This document shows positions 1 through 9,423 of a stretch of 64,000 nucleotides of DNA, piece after piece; positions within the stretch are counted from its first letter, which is position 1; the number at the start of each line of letters is the position of its first letter. This stretch comes from Verrucomicrobiota bacterium. Lineage in GTDB: Bacteria > Verrucomicrobiota > Verrucomicrobiia > Verrucomicrobiales > Verrucomicrobiaceae. Position numbers and translations under genes: made by a program. The notes under the pieces are model-generated. The model worked only from the letters and a program-made list of their open reading frames with translations. It was not told the origin of the DNA and ran no database searches. The stretch spans positions 62,001 to 126,000 of the forward strand of contig JAFLEI010000012.1 of assembly GCA_017301975.1 (NCBI GenBank), in the 5' to 3' direction.

Positions 1-1173
1 ACTGTGGCAGCGGGTTTCCCCACCACCGTGGCACCGATTCTGCAAAACGGCGCCATTCCCGTGTTCATCGACAACGACCCGGACACCGGCAATGTGAGAG
101 TCGACCAACTTGAAGCCGCCCACTCACCTGGAAAAACCAAGGCGGTCATGCTGGCCCATGCGCTGGGCAATCCGTTCGATATTGCCGCCGTTCTCACTTT
201 CTGCCGGAAGCACGACCTGTGGCTGATTGAGGACAATTGCGATGCGCTAGGCTGCACTTACACCATGCCGGTGGAAAAGGCCCGTGCCCTGGGTCTCGAC
301 TATCTGCTGCGCACCGCTGAGTCCGGCACCCATCCGCTTATCCAGATCACCCATTCAACAGCAGGCATCCCTGTGCTCACAGCACCCACAGGAGCCTGGG
401 GAGACATTTCCACCCAGTCCTTCTACCCCCCGCATCATCTAACGATGGGGGAGGGCGGCGCGGTGAACATCGTCTCCCGGGCCCCTTTGAAAAGCTATGC
501 CGAAAGCTTCCGCGACTGGGGACGCGATTGCTGGTGTGCCAGCGGCATCGACAACACCTGCGGCAAGCGCTTCCAATGGCAGCTCGGTGAACTGCCTGAA
601 GGCTATGATCACAAATATATCTACAGCCATCTGGGCTATAATTTGAAGCCGCTTGACCCCCAGGCCGCCATCGGCAGACAGCAGCTCAAAAAGCTCCCCG
701 CCTTCATCGAAGCGCGGAAACAAAACTGGCAGTACCTGAGACAGGGGCTGGAAGACCTCGCCGATTTTTTTGATTTCAGCCTGCCCACGCACGCCACCGC
801 ATGGGTGCCTGGGTCATCCACTTCTGCATCCAGTTTCACCTGGGATGACACCTCCTGCCGTGTGGATACGAGTTGGTTCGGTTTCATGCTCCGCGTGCGG
901 CCTGGCGCACCCTTCAGCCATACCGAGCTCGCCCGCCACCTTAACACCCACCAGATCGGAAATCGCATGTTCTTTGGTGGGAATTTGCTCAAGCAGCCCG
1001 TGTTTGTGCAACTGCGCAAAGACCGTCCGGAATCCTTTCGCGTCGTCGGACAAATGGACGGCGCCGATGCCATCATGAATCAGGCGATCTTTCTCGGCAC
1101 CTTTCCAGGCCTCACTCAGGCGATGCTCGACCATGAGATCGCCGTCCTCCACTCCTTCACCCAACAATACTGA
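1..1173 (+). CDS. rfbH: RfbH-type CDP-4-keto-6-deoxyglucose 3-dehydrase (5' end outside window)
   Basis: PMP-dependent iron-sulfur enzyme of the DegT/aminotransferase fold that removes the C3 hydroxyl in CDP-3,6-dideoxyhexose synthesis. The frame is already open at base 1 (T-V-A-A-G-F-P-T-T-V, an internal family motif), so the GTG at 4 is not the start. The family marker is visible: SFYPPHHLTMGEGG has His (codon 433-435) where true aminotransferases have the PLP lysine, compare SFHATKFINTLEGG in the gene at 13396. The cluster ligands C-X1-C-X7-C (CWC...DNTC, codons 529-561) and the upstream Cys of EDNCDALG (238-240) are kept. An insertion of about 39 residues (about 262-399) lies between them. 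The stop overlaps the next ATG. CDP-glucose synthesis genes (rfbF, rfbG) are expected upstream but are not in view. Confidence 0.92.
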   Translation, partial: TVAAGFPTTVAPILQNGAIPVFIDNDPDTGNVRVDQLEAAHSPGKTKAVMLAHALGNPFDIAAVLTFCRKHDLWLIEDNCDALGCTYTMPVEKARALGLDYLLRTAESGTHPLIQITHSTAGIPVLTAPTGAWGDISTQSFYPPHHLTMGEGGAVNIVSRAPLKSYAESFRDWGRDCWCASGIDNTCGKRFQWQLGELPEGYDHKYIYSHLGYNLKPLDPQAAIGRQQLKKLPAFIEARKQNWQYLRQGLEDLADFFDFSLPTHATAWVPGSSTSASSFTWDDTSCRVDTSWFGFMLRVRPGAPFSHTELARHLNTHQIGNRMFFGGNLLKQPVFVQLRKDRPESFRVVGQMDGADAIMNQAIFLGTFPGLTQAMLDHEIAVLHSFTQQY

Positions 1174-2099
1174 TGCAGAGCATGTCCCCAGTCCTCCAGG
1201 CTTACGCCTCAGGTGAAATCTCGAAGCACGATTTCATCACCGCCATGTATTCGAGCCATCAGCTCCTCTTCAGCTATGCCCAGCGCCTTGCGGAGGTGAA
1301 TCTCGCTGAGATCAGCATCCGTGCGGATGGCATCGTCATGGAGTTCAAGGACCCTCCTGTGCGCATCCTCTGCCCGCAGGGGGACACCCGCATTGCCCCT
1401 GTCGAAACACTGAATTTTGGCGACTATGAAAGAGCAGAGCTGCAAGCCGTTCGGCGGGTCATTTCGCGCGTCGGCGCAGAGAAAGCTCGCTGCATCGACA
1501 TTGGTGCCAACGTAGGCTTTTACAGCCTGGCCATGGCCAGTTGGTTTCCCGGGTTGCAGTGCGATGCTTTTGAGCCCATTCCCACCACCTTTGCCACTCT
1601 CCAGAAAAACCTGGCCCTCAACCATCAGAATCAGGTGCGTGCCCACAACCTCGGACTATCGGACAAAGACGGAGAACTCGTCTTTTTCACCTATCCCAGC
1701 CATTCCGAGGCCGCCTCCATGACCCGCAATCTGGACTCTCCAGATGCATGCGAAGTCCGCTGCTCCGTCCGTCGGCTCGATGACCTGAACATGACCGCCG
1801 ACTTCATCAAATGCGATGTCGAAGGGGCTGAGCTTTCCGTCTTCAAAGGCGCGGAAAAACTCATCTCCAAAGACCGCCCTGCCATCTTCACTGAAATGCT
1901 GCGCAAGTGGTGCGCGCAGTTCGACTATCACCCCAATGAGATCATCCACCTCCTCGGCGGTCATGGCTACGACTGTCTCGCGGTGAGCGCTGCCGGGCTG
2001 CGCCCCTGCGCGGTGGTCACTGAGGCCACCCTTGAGACAAACTATCTCTTCCTTCACCGGGAGAAACACAGCAGCCTGCTCACCGAGCTTGCAGCCTAG
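1173..2099 (+). CDS. FkbM-family methyltransferase
   Basis: SAM-dependent methyltransferase, 308 residues. The SAM-binding motif I is CIDIGANVGFYSL (about residues 108-120). The FkbM signature comes later as FIKCDVEGAELSVFKGA. An N-terminal stretch of about 80 residues precedes the catalytic domain. FkbM enzymes usually methylate sugar hydroxyls, and in this operon a deoxysugar or its glycoside is the likely acceptor (inference). The start ATG overlaps the rfbH stop (TGATG), implying translational coupling, and no Shine-Dalgarno sequence is visible. A second, shorter FkbM protein occurs at 12618. Confidence 0.85.
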   Translation: MQSMSPVLQAYASGEISKHDFITAMYSSHQLLFSYAQRLAEVNLAEISIRADGIVMEFKDPPVRILCPQGDTRIAPVETLNFGDYERAELQAVRRVISRVGAEKARCIDIGANVGFYSLAMASWFPGLQCDAFEPIPTTFATLQKNLALNHQNQVRAHNLGLSDKDGELVFFTYPSHSEAASMTRNLDSPDACEVRCSVRRLDDLNMTADFIKCDVEGAELSVFKGAEKLISKDRPAIFTEMLRKWCAQFDYHPNEIIHLLGGHGYDCLAVSAAGLRPCAVVTEATLETNYLFLHREKHSSLLTELAA

Positions 2100-2113
2100 A
2101 CTGCCGCCCTCGC

Positions 2114-3154
2114 ATGCACTCTGTTGTCGCAGAAGATCTCGCCCACATCACCGCTGAAGATCTGGACTGGGAGCGCTTTCGCGGCAAAACCGTGCTCATC
2201 ACCGGTGCCGGCGGCATGCTTCCTGCCTATATGGTAGAAACGCTGCTGCTGCTGAACCGTACCTACGGACTCGGCTGTCAGGTCATCGGGCTCATCCGCA
2301 ACCCGGCCAAGGCCAGAGAACGCTTCAGAGATTACCTTCAGGACCCCATGCTCGTGCTGGTGGAGGCGGATGTTTCAAAAGGCATACCTGTGGAAAAGGC
2401 CTGTGATTTCGTCATCCATGCCGCGAGCCAGGCCAGCCCCAAATACTTCGGCACCGATCCTGTGGGCACCATGGCGGCCAATCTCAACGGCACATGGCAC
2501 GCTCTGAATCGCGCTCAGGAGTGGCGGAGCGAGCGCTTCTTGCTCTTCAGCAGCAGCGAAGTCTATGGTCAGGTGCCCGCAGAAAAAATACCCACGGCGG
2601 AGAGCGACTACGGCTATCTGGACATTTTGAATTCTCGTGCTTGTTATGCTGAGAGCAAACGGGCCGCTGAAACCTTGGCCGTCAGTTTTGCCGCTCAATT
2701 CCAAGTGCCCGCCGTCATCGTCCGCCCCTTTCACACCTATGGTCCAGGCATGTCCCTGGATGACGGGCGCATCTTTGCCGACCTCGTTCGAGATGTTATC
2801 GAGGGCAGGAACCTCGTCCTCATGAGTGATGGCAGCGCCATGCGTGCCTTTTGCTATCTCAGCGATGCTGTCAGCGGCTTTTTCACCGCTCTTTTACAGG
2901 GAGAGACAGGCCGCGCCTACAATGTCGGCAATCCCGCTGGCATGCTCAGCATTCGTGAGCTCGCTGAACTTCTCACCGGCATTTTCCCTGAGCGTGGACT
3001 CAAGGTGGAATACAAGAACCGCGCCCAGGACGGCTATCTGCCCAGCACCGTCAGCGTGCACTGCCCGGACATTCATCTCATCTCCCAGCTCGGTTGGAAG
3101 CCCGCCCGCACCCCGGCGGAAGGCTTTGAACGCACCCTTCGTACCTTCCTTTGA
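2114..3154 (+). CDS. NAD-dependent epimerase/dehydratase (extended SDR)
   Basis: Extended short-chain dehydrogenase of 346 residues acting on a nucleotide sugar. Rossmann motif TGAGGMLP (GxxGxxP in place of the usual GxxGxxG), SSSEVYG, and catalytic YAESK (YxxxK) are present. It is nearest in type to UDP-glucuronate decarboxylase or GDP/UDP-sugar epimerases, but exact activity cannot be read from sequence. Its place between rfbH and the TPP enzyme suggests a reductase or epimerase step in branched 3,6-dideoxyhexose synthesis, the role YerF plays for yersiniose (inference). It begins 14 bases after the FkbM gene and its stop overlaps the next start. Confidence 0.82.
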   Translation: MHSVVAEDLAHITAEDLDWERFRGKTVLITGAGGMLPAYMVETLLLLNRTYGLGCQVIGLIRNPAKARERFRDYLQDPMLVLVEADVSKGIPVEKACDFVIHAASQASPKYFGTDPVGTMAANLNGTWHALNRAQEWRSERFLLFSSSEVYGQVPAEKIPTAESDYGYLDILNSRACYAESKRAAETLAVSFAAQFQVPAVIVRPFHTYGPGMSLDDGRIFADLVRDVIEGRNLVLMSDGSAMRAFCYLSDAVSGFFTALLQGETGRAYNVGNPAGMLSIRELAELLTGIFPERGLKVEYKNRAQDGYLPSTVSVHCPDIHLISQLGWKPARTPAEGFERTLRTFL

Positions 3155-4875
3155 TGAAAGCATCTGACTACATAGCTCTGTATCTTGAGCGGCGCGGCGT
3201 GACTCATGTGTTCGAGTTGATCGGCGGCATGATCACCTTCCTGCTCGACTCCCTCCATCAGCGCACCGGCGTGAAAATCGTCAGCATGCATCATGAGCAG
3301 GGGGCCGGTTTTGCGGCAGAGGGTTACGGCCGCATGTCAGGCATCCCCGGAGTCGCCATGGCCACCAGCGGACCGGGGGCCACCAATCTCCTGACCGCCA
3401 TCGGCAGTTGCTACTTCGACTCAACACCGGCGGTTTTCATCACCGGTCAGGTCAATACCCATGAGCAAAAAGGCCAGCTTGCCGTCCGGCAGCTTGGTTT
3501 CCAGGAGACCGACATCGTCTCCATGGCTCGTCCCATCACCAAAGCAGCATGGCTCATCAACAACGTTGCCGACCTTCCTGCACGCCTTGAAGAAGCCTTC
3601 CAGCTTGCCACGGAGGGAAGGCCGGGGCCCGTGCTCATAGACATTCCCATGGACATCCAGCGGGCCGACATAACAGACCTCAGCCGGCTTGAGACGGCTG
3701 CGCCCCAACCGCCACCCAGCCAGGACTCGGCGGCCTTTTGGGAGCAGGTGCTCACAAGCCTGCACCAATCCCAGCGTCCGCTAATCCTTGCAGGTGGCGG
3801 TGTCCGCTCGGGCGCAGCCACAGACCTGTTCCGTGATTTCGTCCATGCGCTGGGCGTGCCCGTCGTCCACTCCCTCATGGCGGTGGATGTTTTGCCTGCT
3901 GCAGACCCCCTGCGTGTGGGCATGATCGGAAGCTACGGAAACCGCTGGGCAAACATCGCCGTAAGCGAGTGTGATTTCATGCTCATTCTTGGCAGCCGGC
4001 TGGATGTGCGCCAGACCGGCGCGGACACCGAAAGCTTCAAAGGTCAGCGCACCATCTACCACATCGATTGCGAAGCCGGGGAAATGAACAATCGCGTCAA
4101 AAACTGCCATGCTCACGTCAGCGAGCTCCGGCCTTTTTTGATGGCCGCCCTCGAAAAAACAGGGCCGTACCTTCAGTGTCAATCATGGCTCGAACAAATC
4201 AATGCTTCCAAGTCCACCTGGCCGGACACCCGCGAACTCAAAGACCTGCAGGGCATCAATCCCAACATCCTGATGCATGTCATCTCCGCCCACTCAGCCC
4301 AGGCCGCTGCCTATGTGGTGGATGTGGGGCAGCATCAGATGTGGGCCGCGCAGTCTCTCCAGTTGGGGGCTGACCAGCGCTTCCTCACCTCAGGTGGCAT
4401 GGGAGCCATGGGCTTCGCCCTGCCGACAGCCATCGGGGCATCTCTCGCCGCTGGTGGAAAACCCGTCGTCGTCATCGCCGGAGATGGGGGGATCCAGTTA
4501 AACATTCAGGAACTTCAGACAATCCGTCGCATGAACTTGCCCGTGAAAGTAATCGTCCTGAACAACCTCTGCCACGGCATGGTGCGGCAGTTCCAGCAAT
4601 CCTACTTCGACGAGCGTTATCAATCCACGCTTTGGGGCTACTCCGCGCCAGCCTTTCACCAGGTCGCGGCAGCCTATGGCATCCCCTCCCTCCAGGTCGC
4701 TGACCCCGCCATGCTCGACTCCGCACTCGATGAATGCTGGCAGAACGCTGACGGCCCCTTCCTCTTGGAAGTCATGATCGATTCTGCTGCCAATGCATAC
4801 CCAAAAATGGCTTTTGGGCGGCCCATCTCTGAAATGGAACCTCTGGCCGCACCCACGGCCATGGAGAGTACCTAG
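3154..4875 (+). CDS. Acetolactate-synthase-like thiamine-diphosphate enzyme
   Basis: 573 residues with the full three-domain TPP fold. N-terminal pyrimidine domain has the catalytic glutamate E48 in MHHEQGAG. The C-terminal domain has the diphosphate motif GDGGIQ (from residue 443) ending at VLNN. I start it at the ATG at 3154, overlapping the previous stop (TGATG), rather than the TTG one codon earlier. A catabolic IlvB would normally have an IlvN regulatory subunit beside it; none is here. Next to rfbH the likely role is transfer of a two-carbon unit from pyruvate to a keto-sugar nucleotide, as by YerE. A plain acetolactate synthase is the alternative. Confidence 0.85.
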   Translation: MKASDYIALYLERRGVTHVFELIGGMITFLLDSLHQRTGVKIVSMHHEQGAGFAAEGYGRMSGIPGVAMATSGPGATNLLTAIGSCYFDSTPAVFITGQVNTHEQKGQLAVRQLGFQETDIVSMARPITKAAWLINNVADLPARLEEAFQLATEGRPGPVLIDIPMDIQRADITDLSRLETAAPQPPPSQDSAAFWEQVLTSLHQSQRPLILAGGGVRSGAATDLFRDFVHALGVPVVHSLMAVDVLPAADPLRVGMIGSYGNRWANIAVSECDFMLILGSRLDVRQTGADTESFKGQRTIYHIDCEAGEMNNRVKNCHAHVSELRPFLMAALEKTGPYLQCQSWLEQINASKSTWPDTRELKDLQGINPNILMHVISAHSAQAAAYVVDVGQHQMWAAQSLQLGADQRFLTSGGMGAMGFALPTAIGASLAAGGKPVVVIAGDGGIQLNIQELQTIRRMNLPVKVIVLNNLCHGMVRQFQQSYFDERYQSTLWGYSAPAFHQVAAAYGIPSLQVADPAMLDSALDECWQNADGPFLLEVMIDSAANAYPKMAFGRPISEMEPLAAPTAMEST

Positions 4876-4935
4876 AACCAGCCGCACCTTCCACAGATCA
4901 TCGGATCTAACAAACTTGCCCATCAATTATCATCC

Positions 4936-6009
4936 ATGAACACGAACACCCAGCAGGATTGCGAAAAAAATGGTTGCGATACTGGTGTAGAAAAAAACAG
5001 AACGAAAATCAGCTTTCTGGTTATCGTTTACAACGAAGAGGCAAGAATCGACAATGTCATTAAGCAGGCGCTGTGCTGGGCCGATGAGGTCATCGTAATC
5101 GACAAGTCATCGACCGATAAAACGGGGGATATTTGCAATTTTTATGGGGATAAGATCAAGCATGTGATCGTGCCTTACGCGCAGCAAGGCCAGGACGATT
5201 TAAAACCCATGCTTGCGGCATCGGCCAATGATTGGATTTTCTTTTCAACAGCATCGGAGATGCCCACCCATCGCTTGGTTGAAAGTTGCAAATCGCTCCT
5301 GAACAAACAGGGGGAGGGGCTGGATTTGGTGTATGTGCCCCGCAAACGATACATGTATGGAATTCACACTCCCTACGGGAAACTGGCGGATGTCACAAAT
5401 TATCCGTTTTTGATCCATCGAGGCCGGGCGCAGGTTCAAAACAAGATTCACGCTAACTTTTCGACCAAAGACAAATCAAGGGCAGGTCGGATTGAATATG
5501 ATGAAGACTGCTGTGTCCATCATCTTTCTTATCCTACTGTGGCCAGCTTTATGAACAGCCATTTGCAGTACATGCGGGTGGATGCTGAGCAAACACCCGA
5601 TGACCTGGTTGATGCAGTCATTCAGCGCACTTTCACTCAAGGAAATGATCTTCTCAGGGAGCTTTGTGAGAACCGGAATGCCGAGGGCTCGGTTGGCGAA
5701 GCATGGCTCGGACACTACTGCACGTTACTCATTCAGCGCTTTGGTATTTGCTTGCACTTATGGGAGCGTCGTCGCGGATCGAATGTAAAGCAGTACTATC
5801 AAGACTTATCCGCGGCCATTTTAAAAAAAGAATGGAATGTCGGGCCTCTGGCAGATGCTGATTACCCCAGGTTGACAGTTGCGCATGTGACCAACCCATC
5901 CATCACTGAACGCACCAAAATAAACAAATGGCTGCGCAAGCATCTCCCAAGTAAACTGCGCCACTCAATTCGCAAGCGCCTGAATGCCGTTGTTGCCTGG
6001 TTCAATTGA
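4936..6009 (+). CDS. Glycosyltransferase family 2
   Basis: 357 residues, GT-A fold. It opens with a poly-Asn/Lys leader of about 28 residues, then ISFLVIVYNEEARID, the GT2 nucleotide-binding start, and DEVIVIDKSSTDKT. The HH..YP and GYxHH-like middle part resembles WaaE/KdtX-type LPS glucosyltransferases (weak). The C-terminus is basic (KLRHSIRKRLNAV), suited to membrane contact. Codons are noticeably richer in A and T than the flanking genes, which hints at separate acquisition. It ends just before an IS remnant. Confidence 0.8.
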   Translation: MNTNTQQDCEKNGCDTGVEKNRTKISFLVIVYNEEARIDNVIKQALCWADEVIVIDKSSTDKTGDICNFYGDKIKHVIVPYAQQGQDDLKPMLAASANDWIFFSTASEMPTHRLVESCKSLLNKQGEGLDLVYVPRKRYMYGIHTPYGKLADVTNYPFLIHRGRAQVQNKIHANFSTKDKSRAGRIEYDEDCCVHHLSYPTVASFMNSHLQYMRVDAEQTPDDLVDAVIQRTFTQGNDLLRELCENRNAEGSVGEAWLGHYCTLLIQRFGICLHLWERRRGSNVKQYYQDLSAAILKKEWNVGPLADADYPRLTVAHVTNPSITERTKINKWLRKHLPSKLRHSIRKRLNAVVAWFN

Positions 6010-6085
6010 GTGAACCCGTTTGTGCTGGTTCATCCAAACAACGCGAGACGGAGAACTTCAGCGCGGAGCCGCCGGAACGCGTGCT

Positions 6086-6324
6086 CGGGCGAGCACCTGG
6101 CCTGATCAGGTCGGGTGCACCGGCATCACCTATGTGCCGAGTGCCACGCGGGAGCACCTGCCTGTGCGGGTGATGGACGGGCACAAGCGGTGCGTGCAGG
6201 GCTGGGCTGGGCGGTGGGCAACACACGGACACCCTCCCTTTGTCCGCTGGCGCTTGAGCGCGCCAAGGCGCGAGCAGGCTGTGTGCTGGAGATCTTCAAC
6301 ACCGGTCATGGCAGCCAGTTCACC
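6086..6324 (+). pseudogene. IS3-family transposase (OrfB) remnant, frameshifted
   Basis: Two adjacent frames together spell the core of an IS3-family DDE transposase. From 6086 one frame reads WPDQVGCTGITYVP then VMDGHKRCVQGW, matching the typical RPNQVWCTDITYIP...VMDWYSRKVLAW. Near 6205 the match moves by one base to the frame reading GWAVGNT, then ALERAKARAG, then EIFNTGHGSQFT (typical EIFNTDQGSQFTS). Both usual catalytic aspartates in view are changed (D to G in TDITY and in NTDQGS). No match continues downstream and no terminal repeats were found. The rest of 6010-6504 shows no gene. Comparison is from memory of the family. Confidence 0.75.
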
Positions 6325-6504
6325 CTCTGTCTATCGTCCCAAACGCCCCGTGAACACCTCAAAAAGCGGCGCAAAGCACTTGCGCAGCCGCTCGCGAAGA
6401 ACGAAACCGATTATCCCCCACTCGGAATCCCATAGCTTAACTTCACGCAATCCTGGCCGAAAAACCGGGTCCAACTCAATCCAGCCAAAATAGAATCAGA
6501 TTAA

Positions 6505-7587
6505 ATGACCATCTTAGTTACAGGGGGGGCGGGTTTTATCGGTGCCAATCTGGTGCGCCAGCTGATTCTGGAAACAGACCATGAGATCGTTAATCTCGAC
6601 AATCTGACCTATGCCGGAAATCTGAGCTCGCTGGAGGGCGTGTTCGACCATCCCAGACACCACTTTGTCAAAGCGGACATCAACGATTCCGAAGCCGTGG
6701 AGGCGGTCTTTAAGCAGTTTGGCATTAATGCGGTCATGCATCTGGCGGCTGAAAGCCATGTGGACCGTTCGATTGACGGCCCCCAAAAATTCATTCAAAC
6801 GAATGTAATGGGCACGTACAACCTGCTTCAGTCTTCACTGCGCCACTGGCAGTCAATGGAGGGTGATGAGCGCGCAGGCTTCCGATTTCTCCATGTTTCG
6901 ACCGATGAGGTTTTCGGCTCGCTCAAAGCCGAAGATCCTGGGTTCACAGAGACAACTCCCTACAAGCCGCATTCGCCGTACAGCGCCAGCAAAGCTGCCT
7001 CGGATCACCTGGCCAGGGCCTGGCATGACACGTATGGTCTGCCCGTCGTGGTGACCAATTGCTCTAACAACTACGGACCATACCAGTTCCCCGAAAAGCT
7101 CATCCCTGTGGTCATCCTCAAATGCCTGCGGCGTGATTCGATCCCCGTCTACGGCAATGGCGAGAATGTGCGCGACTGGCTGGCGGTGTCAGACCACTGC
7201 AGAGCGCTGCGGCTGGTCCTCGAAAAGGGAAGGGTGGGGGAGACTTACAATGTGGGAGGGAACAATGAATGGAGCAATCTTGAGCTGGTCAGAAAGCTTT
7301 GCCAGCTCGTGGACGAATTGATCGAGCCTTCTGCACCGAGTGAAAACCTCATCACCTTTGTCACTGACCGGCCCGGGCATGACTTGAGATATGCCATCGA
7401 TTCGTCAAAAATTCGCACGGAACTCGGCTGGCAGCCCATGATGGCCGGAGGGGACGGATTTCGAGAGACGGTGCGCTGGTATTTGGATCATCAGCACTGG
7501 TGGCAGGACATCTTGATGAAGAACAGCCAGGGATTGCAGAGAATCGGCACGGCCGAAAAAAAACTGGACGCTGGTCACCCACGATAA
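6505..7587 (+). CDS. rfbB: dTDP-glucose 4,6-dehydratase
   Basis: Converts dTDP-glucose to dTDP-4-keto-6-deoxyglucose, the branch point for rhamnose and dTDP-amino sugars. 360 residues, normal for RmlB. Motifs: Rossmann [30 protein letters not shown] with the catalytic D-E pair, YSASK (YxxxK) and the [14 protein letters not shown] segment. It is followed 4 bases later by rfbA. rfbC and rfbD are not in this window, so a rhamnose end product is not shown. The aminotransferase at 13396 gives an alternative sink. Confidence 0.96.
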   Translation: MTILVTGGAGFIGANLVRQLILETDHEIVNLDNLTYAGNLSSLEGVFDHPRHHFVKADINDSEAVEAVFKQFGINAVMHLAAESHVDRSIDGPQKFIQTNVMGTYNLLQSSLRHWQSMEGDERAGFRFLHVSTDEVFGSLKAEDPGFTETTPYKPHSPYSASKAASDHLARAWHDTYGLPVVVTNCSNNYGPYQFPEKLIPVVILKCLRRDSIPVYGNGENVRDWLAVSDHCRALRLVLEKGRVGETYNVGGNNEWSNLELVRKLCQLVDELIEPSAPSENLITFVTDRPGHDLRYAIDSSKIRTELGWQPMMAGGDGFRETVRWYLDHQHWWQDILMKNSQGLQRIGTAEKKLDAGHPR

Positions 7588-7591
7588 TTCT

Positions 7592-8461
7592 ATGAAAGGC
7601 ATTCTCCTCGCCGGTGGATCCGGGTCCCGTTTACGTCCCGTCAGTCAGGCTGTCAGCAAGCAGTTGCTGCCCGTTTATGACAAGCCGATGATCTACTACC
7701 CTCTTTCGGTGCTGATGCTCGCAGGGATTCGCGAAATTCTGGTGATATCGACCCCTGAAGACCTCCCGCTTTACAAGCGGCTGCTTGGCAATGGATCGCG
7801 CTTTGGCATTCGTCTAAGCTTTGCGGAACAGCCGCGCCCGGAAGGTTTGGCGCAGGCGTTTCTCATCGGGGAAGAATTCATCGCTGGAGACTGCACTGCC
7901 CTCGTCCTGGGGGACAATCTCTTTTACGGGCAGGGCTTTTCTCCCAAACTTCAAGCCGCTGCCGCGCGCACTTCTGGCGCCACCATCTTCGGCTACCAGG
8001 TGAACGATCCTGAACGTTTTGGTGTGGTGGAGTTTGATGACAAAGGACGCGCCAAATCCATCGAGGAAAAACCGGCTCATCCCAAATCCAACTTCGCGGT
8101 CACCGGACTGTATTTCTACGACAGCGACGTGGTGTCGATTGCGAAGGCGGTCAAACCCTCTGCCAGAGGCGAGCTTGAAATCACCTCCATCAATCAGGAA
8201 TACCTGACACGCGGTCAATTGCATGTGGAGCAGCTTGGACGCGGCCATACCTGGCTGGACACAGGCACCTTTGAATCACTCCTTGAGGCCTCTCAGTTCA
8301 TCCGCACCATTCAGGAGCACCAAGGCTATCTGGTGGCCTGCCTGGAGGAAATCGCCTTTCAGGCCGGCTGGATCGGCAAGGCGGAAATTCGTGAGACGGC
8401 TGCTGGCATGGGAGGAAACGCCTATTCTCAGTACTTGCTCCGCCTGATTCCCACGGCTTAG
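7592..8461 (+). CDS. rfbA: Glucose-1-phosphate thymidylyltransferase
   Basis: Makes dTDP-glucose from dTTP and glucose 1-phosphate, the substrate of the preceding RfbB. 289 residues, full length for RmlA. The start [14 protein letters not shown] is the nucleotide-binding loop (G-G-x-G-S-R-L), followed by [25 protein letters not shown] carries the metal-binding Asp. [10 protein letters not shown] and GHTWLDTGT are also typical. Order rfbB-rfbA with a 4-base gap indicates one operon. Confidence 0.96.
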   Translation: MKGILLAGGSGSRLRPVSQAVSKQLLPVYDKPMIYYPLSVLMLAGIREILVISTPEDLPLYKRLLGNGSRFGIRLSFAEQPRPEGLAQAFLIGEEFIAGDCTALVLGDNLFYGQGFSPKLQAAAARTSGATIFGYQVNDPERFGVVEFDDKGRAKSIEEKPAHPKSNFAVTGLYFYDSDVVSIAKAVKPSARGELEITSINQEYLTRGQLHVEQLGRGHTWLDTGTFESLLEASQFIRTIQEHQGYLVACLEEIAFQAGWIGKAEIRETAAGMGGNAYSQYLLRLIPTA

Positions 8462-8472
8462 ACCAGATCGAC

Positions 8473-9207
8473 ATGCGGCTCGCAATCATGCAACCCTATT
8501 TCCTGCCCTACATTGGCTATTTCCAGCTGATGGCGGCCGCGGATCGTTTTGTGTTTTTGGATGACGTCAATTACATCAACCGCGGGTGGATCAACCGGAA
8601 CCGCCTGCGCACGCCGCAGGGCCCGGCCTGGTTCACACTCCCCTTGGTGGGTGCCAGTCAAAACCGGCTGATCTGCGAACTGGACATCAAGCCAGACGAC
8701 GGCTGGAAACGCTCGCTGGACCGCACCATTTCGACGACTTATTCCAAGGCCCCCTTCTATCGGGAGGTTTACCCGCTGTTTCAGGAATGGTTGTCTGCCG
8801 CCTCGGGCAACCTGGCCCAGTTCTTGAGCCTGAATTTGATGGAAATCGCCTCATGGCTAGGGCTGGGCACTCAATTTGTTCCCTCATCCAGCCTGCATCC
8901 CAAAGGAGAGCTGAAGGGACAGCACCGCATTCTCGACATCTGCCAGCGGGAAGGCGCGGACATCTACATCAATCCTCCCGGCGGTCGGGAGCTCTACGAT
9001 TCACCGGTGTTTTCCGCGGCGGGCGTGCAGCTTCAGTTTCTCCGCCCTGAACTGCAAACTCTCCAGCTCGCCTCTGCCGGCGAAGAGGGGCCGGTGCTCT
9101 CCATCTTGGATCTGATGATGTACAATTCGCAGGAGATGCTCCGCCAGGCTGCGGGTTCCTTCCATGTGGAAGCAGCCTTGCCACTGCCGCCGGATACCGC
9201 TTCCTGA
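8473..9207 (+). CDS. WbqC-like family protein
   Basis: 244 residues. The start MRLAIMQPYFLPYIGYFQL and the following DDVNYINRGWINRN are the hallmarks of the WbqC family, found in many O-antigen and glycan loci. The biochemical role is not firmly established; proximity to dTDP-amino sugar genes in many loci suggests a role in modifying the amino sugar. Placed 11 bases after rfbA, so likely cotranscribed. The 216 bases that follow (9208-9423) show no gene. Confidence 0.85.
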   Translation: MRLAIMQPYFLPYIGYFQLMAAADRFVFLDDVNYINRGWINRNRLRTPQGPAWFTLPLVGASQNRLICELDIKPDDGWKRSLDRTISTTYSKAPFYREVYPLFQEWLSAASGNLAQFLSLNLMEIASWLGLGTQFVPSSSLHPKGELKGQHRILDICQREGADIYINPPGGRELYDSPVFSAAGVQLQFLRPELQTLQLASAGEEGPVLSILDLMMYNSQEMLRQAAGSFHVEAALPLPPDTAS

Positions 9208-9423
9208 ATCGATCCTCTCAAATCCCCTTCAAGCCGTGTCACAGACGCGGCCTGCGGTGCGCAGCCTCCTGCTATCTTGCGATCTGTTTGACAAATTTTG
9301 GCGGGCAGAATTGCTGGTCTCAATTGGCTGCTTGCTTTAGCTCGAACGCTGTGAAAGAGTCGATTTTTAGCAGCCGTGTCAGAACGGTCGCCAACTTGAA
9401 ATGAGTTCTCATATTTATAATTA

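Noticed and set aside
4..1173. GTG at 4 as the start of rfbH
   Set aside because: The frame is open to base 1 and the family's N-terminal region of about 100 residues is missing; the gene begins upstream of the window.
6020..6493. Open frame of 157 codons after the GT2 gene
   Set aside because: Only part of it matches the transposase; the rest is out-of-frame or low-complexity sequence, so it is treated as a pseudogene remnant.
9288..9421. Perfect TTGACA at 9288 and TATAAT at 9416 upstream of the methyltransferase gene
   Set aside because: No -10 lies at a proper distance from TTGACA, and the TATAAT is three bases from the ATG with no -35 at 16-18 bases, so neither forms a usable promoter by eye.
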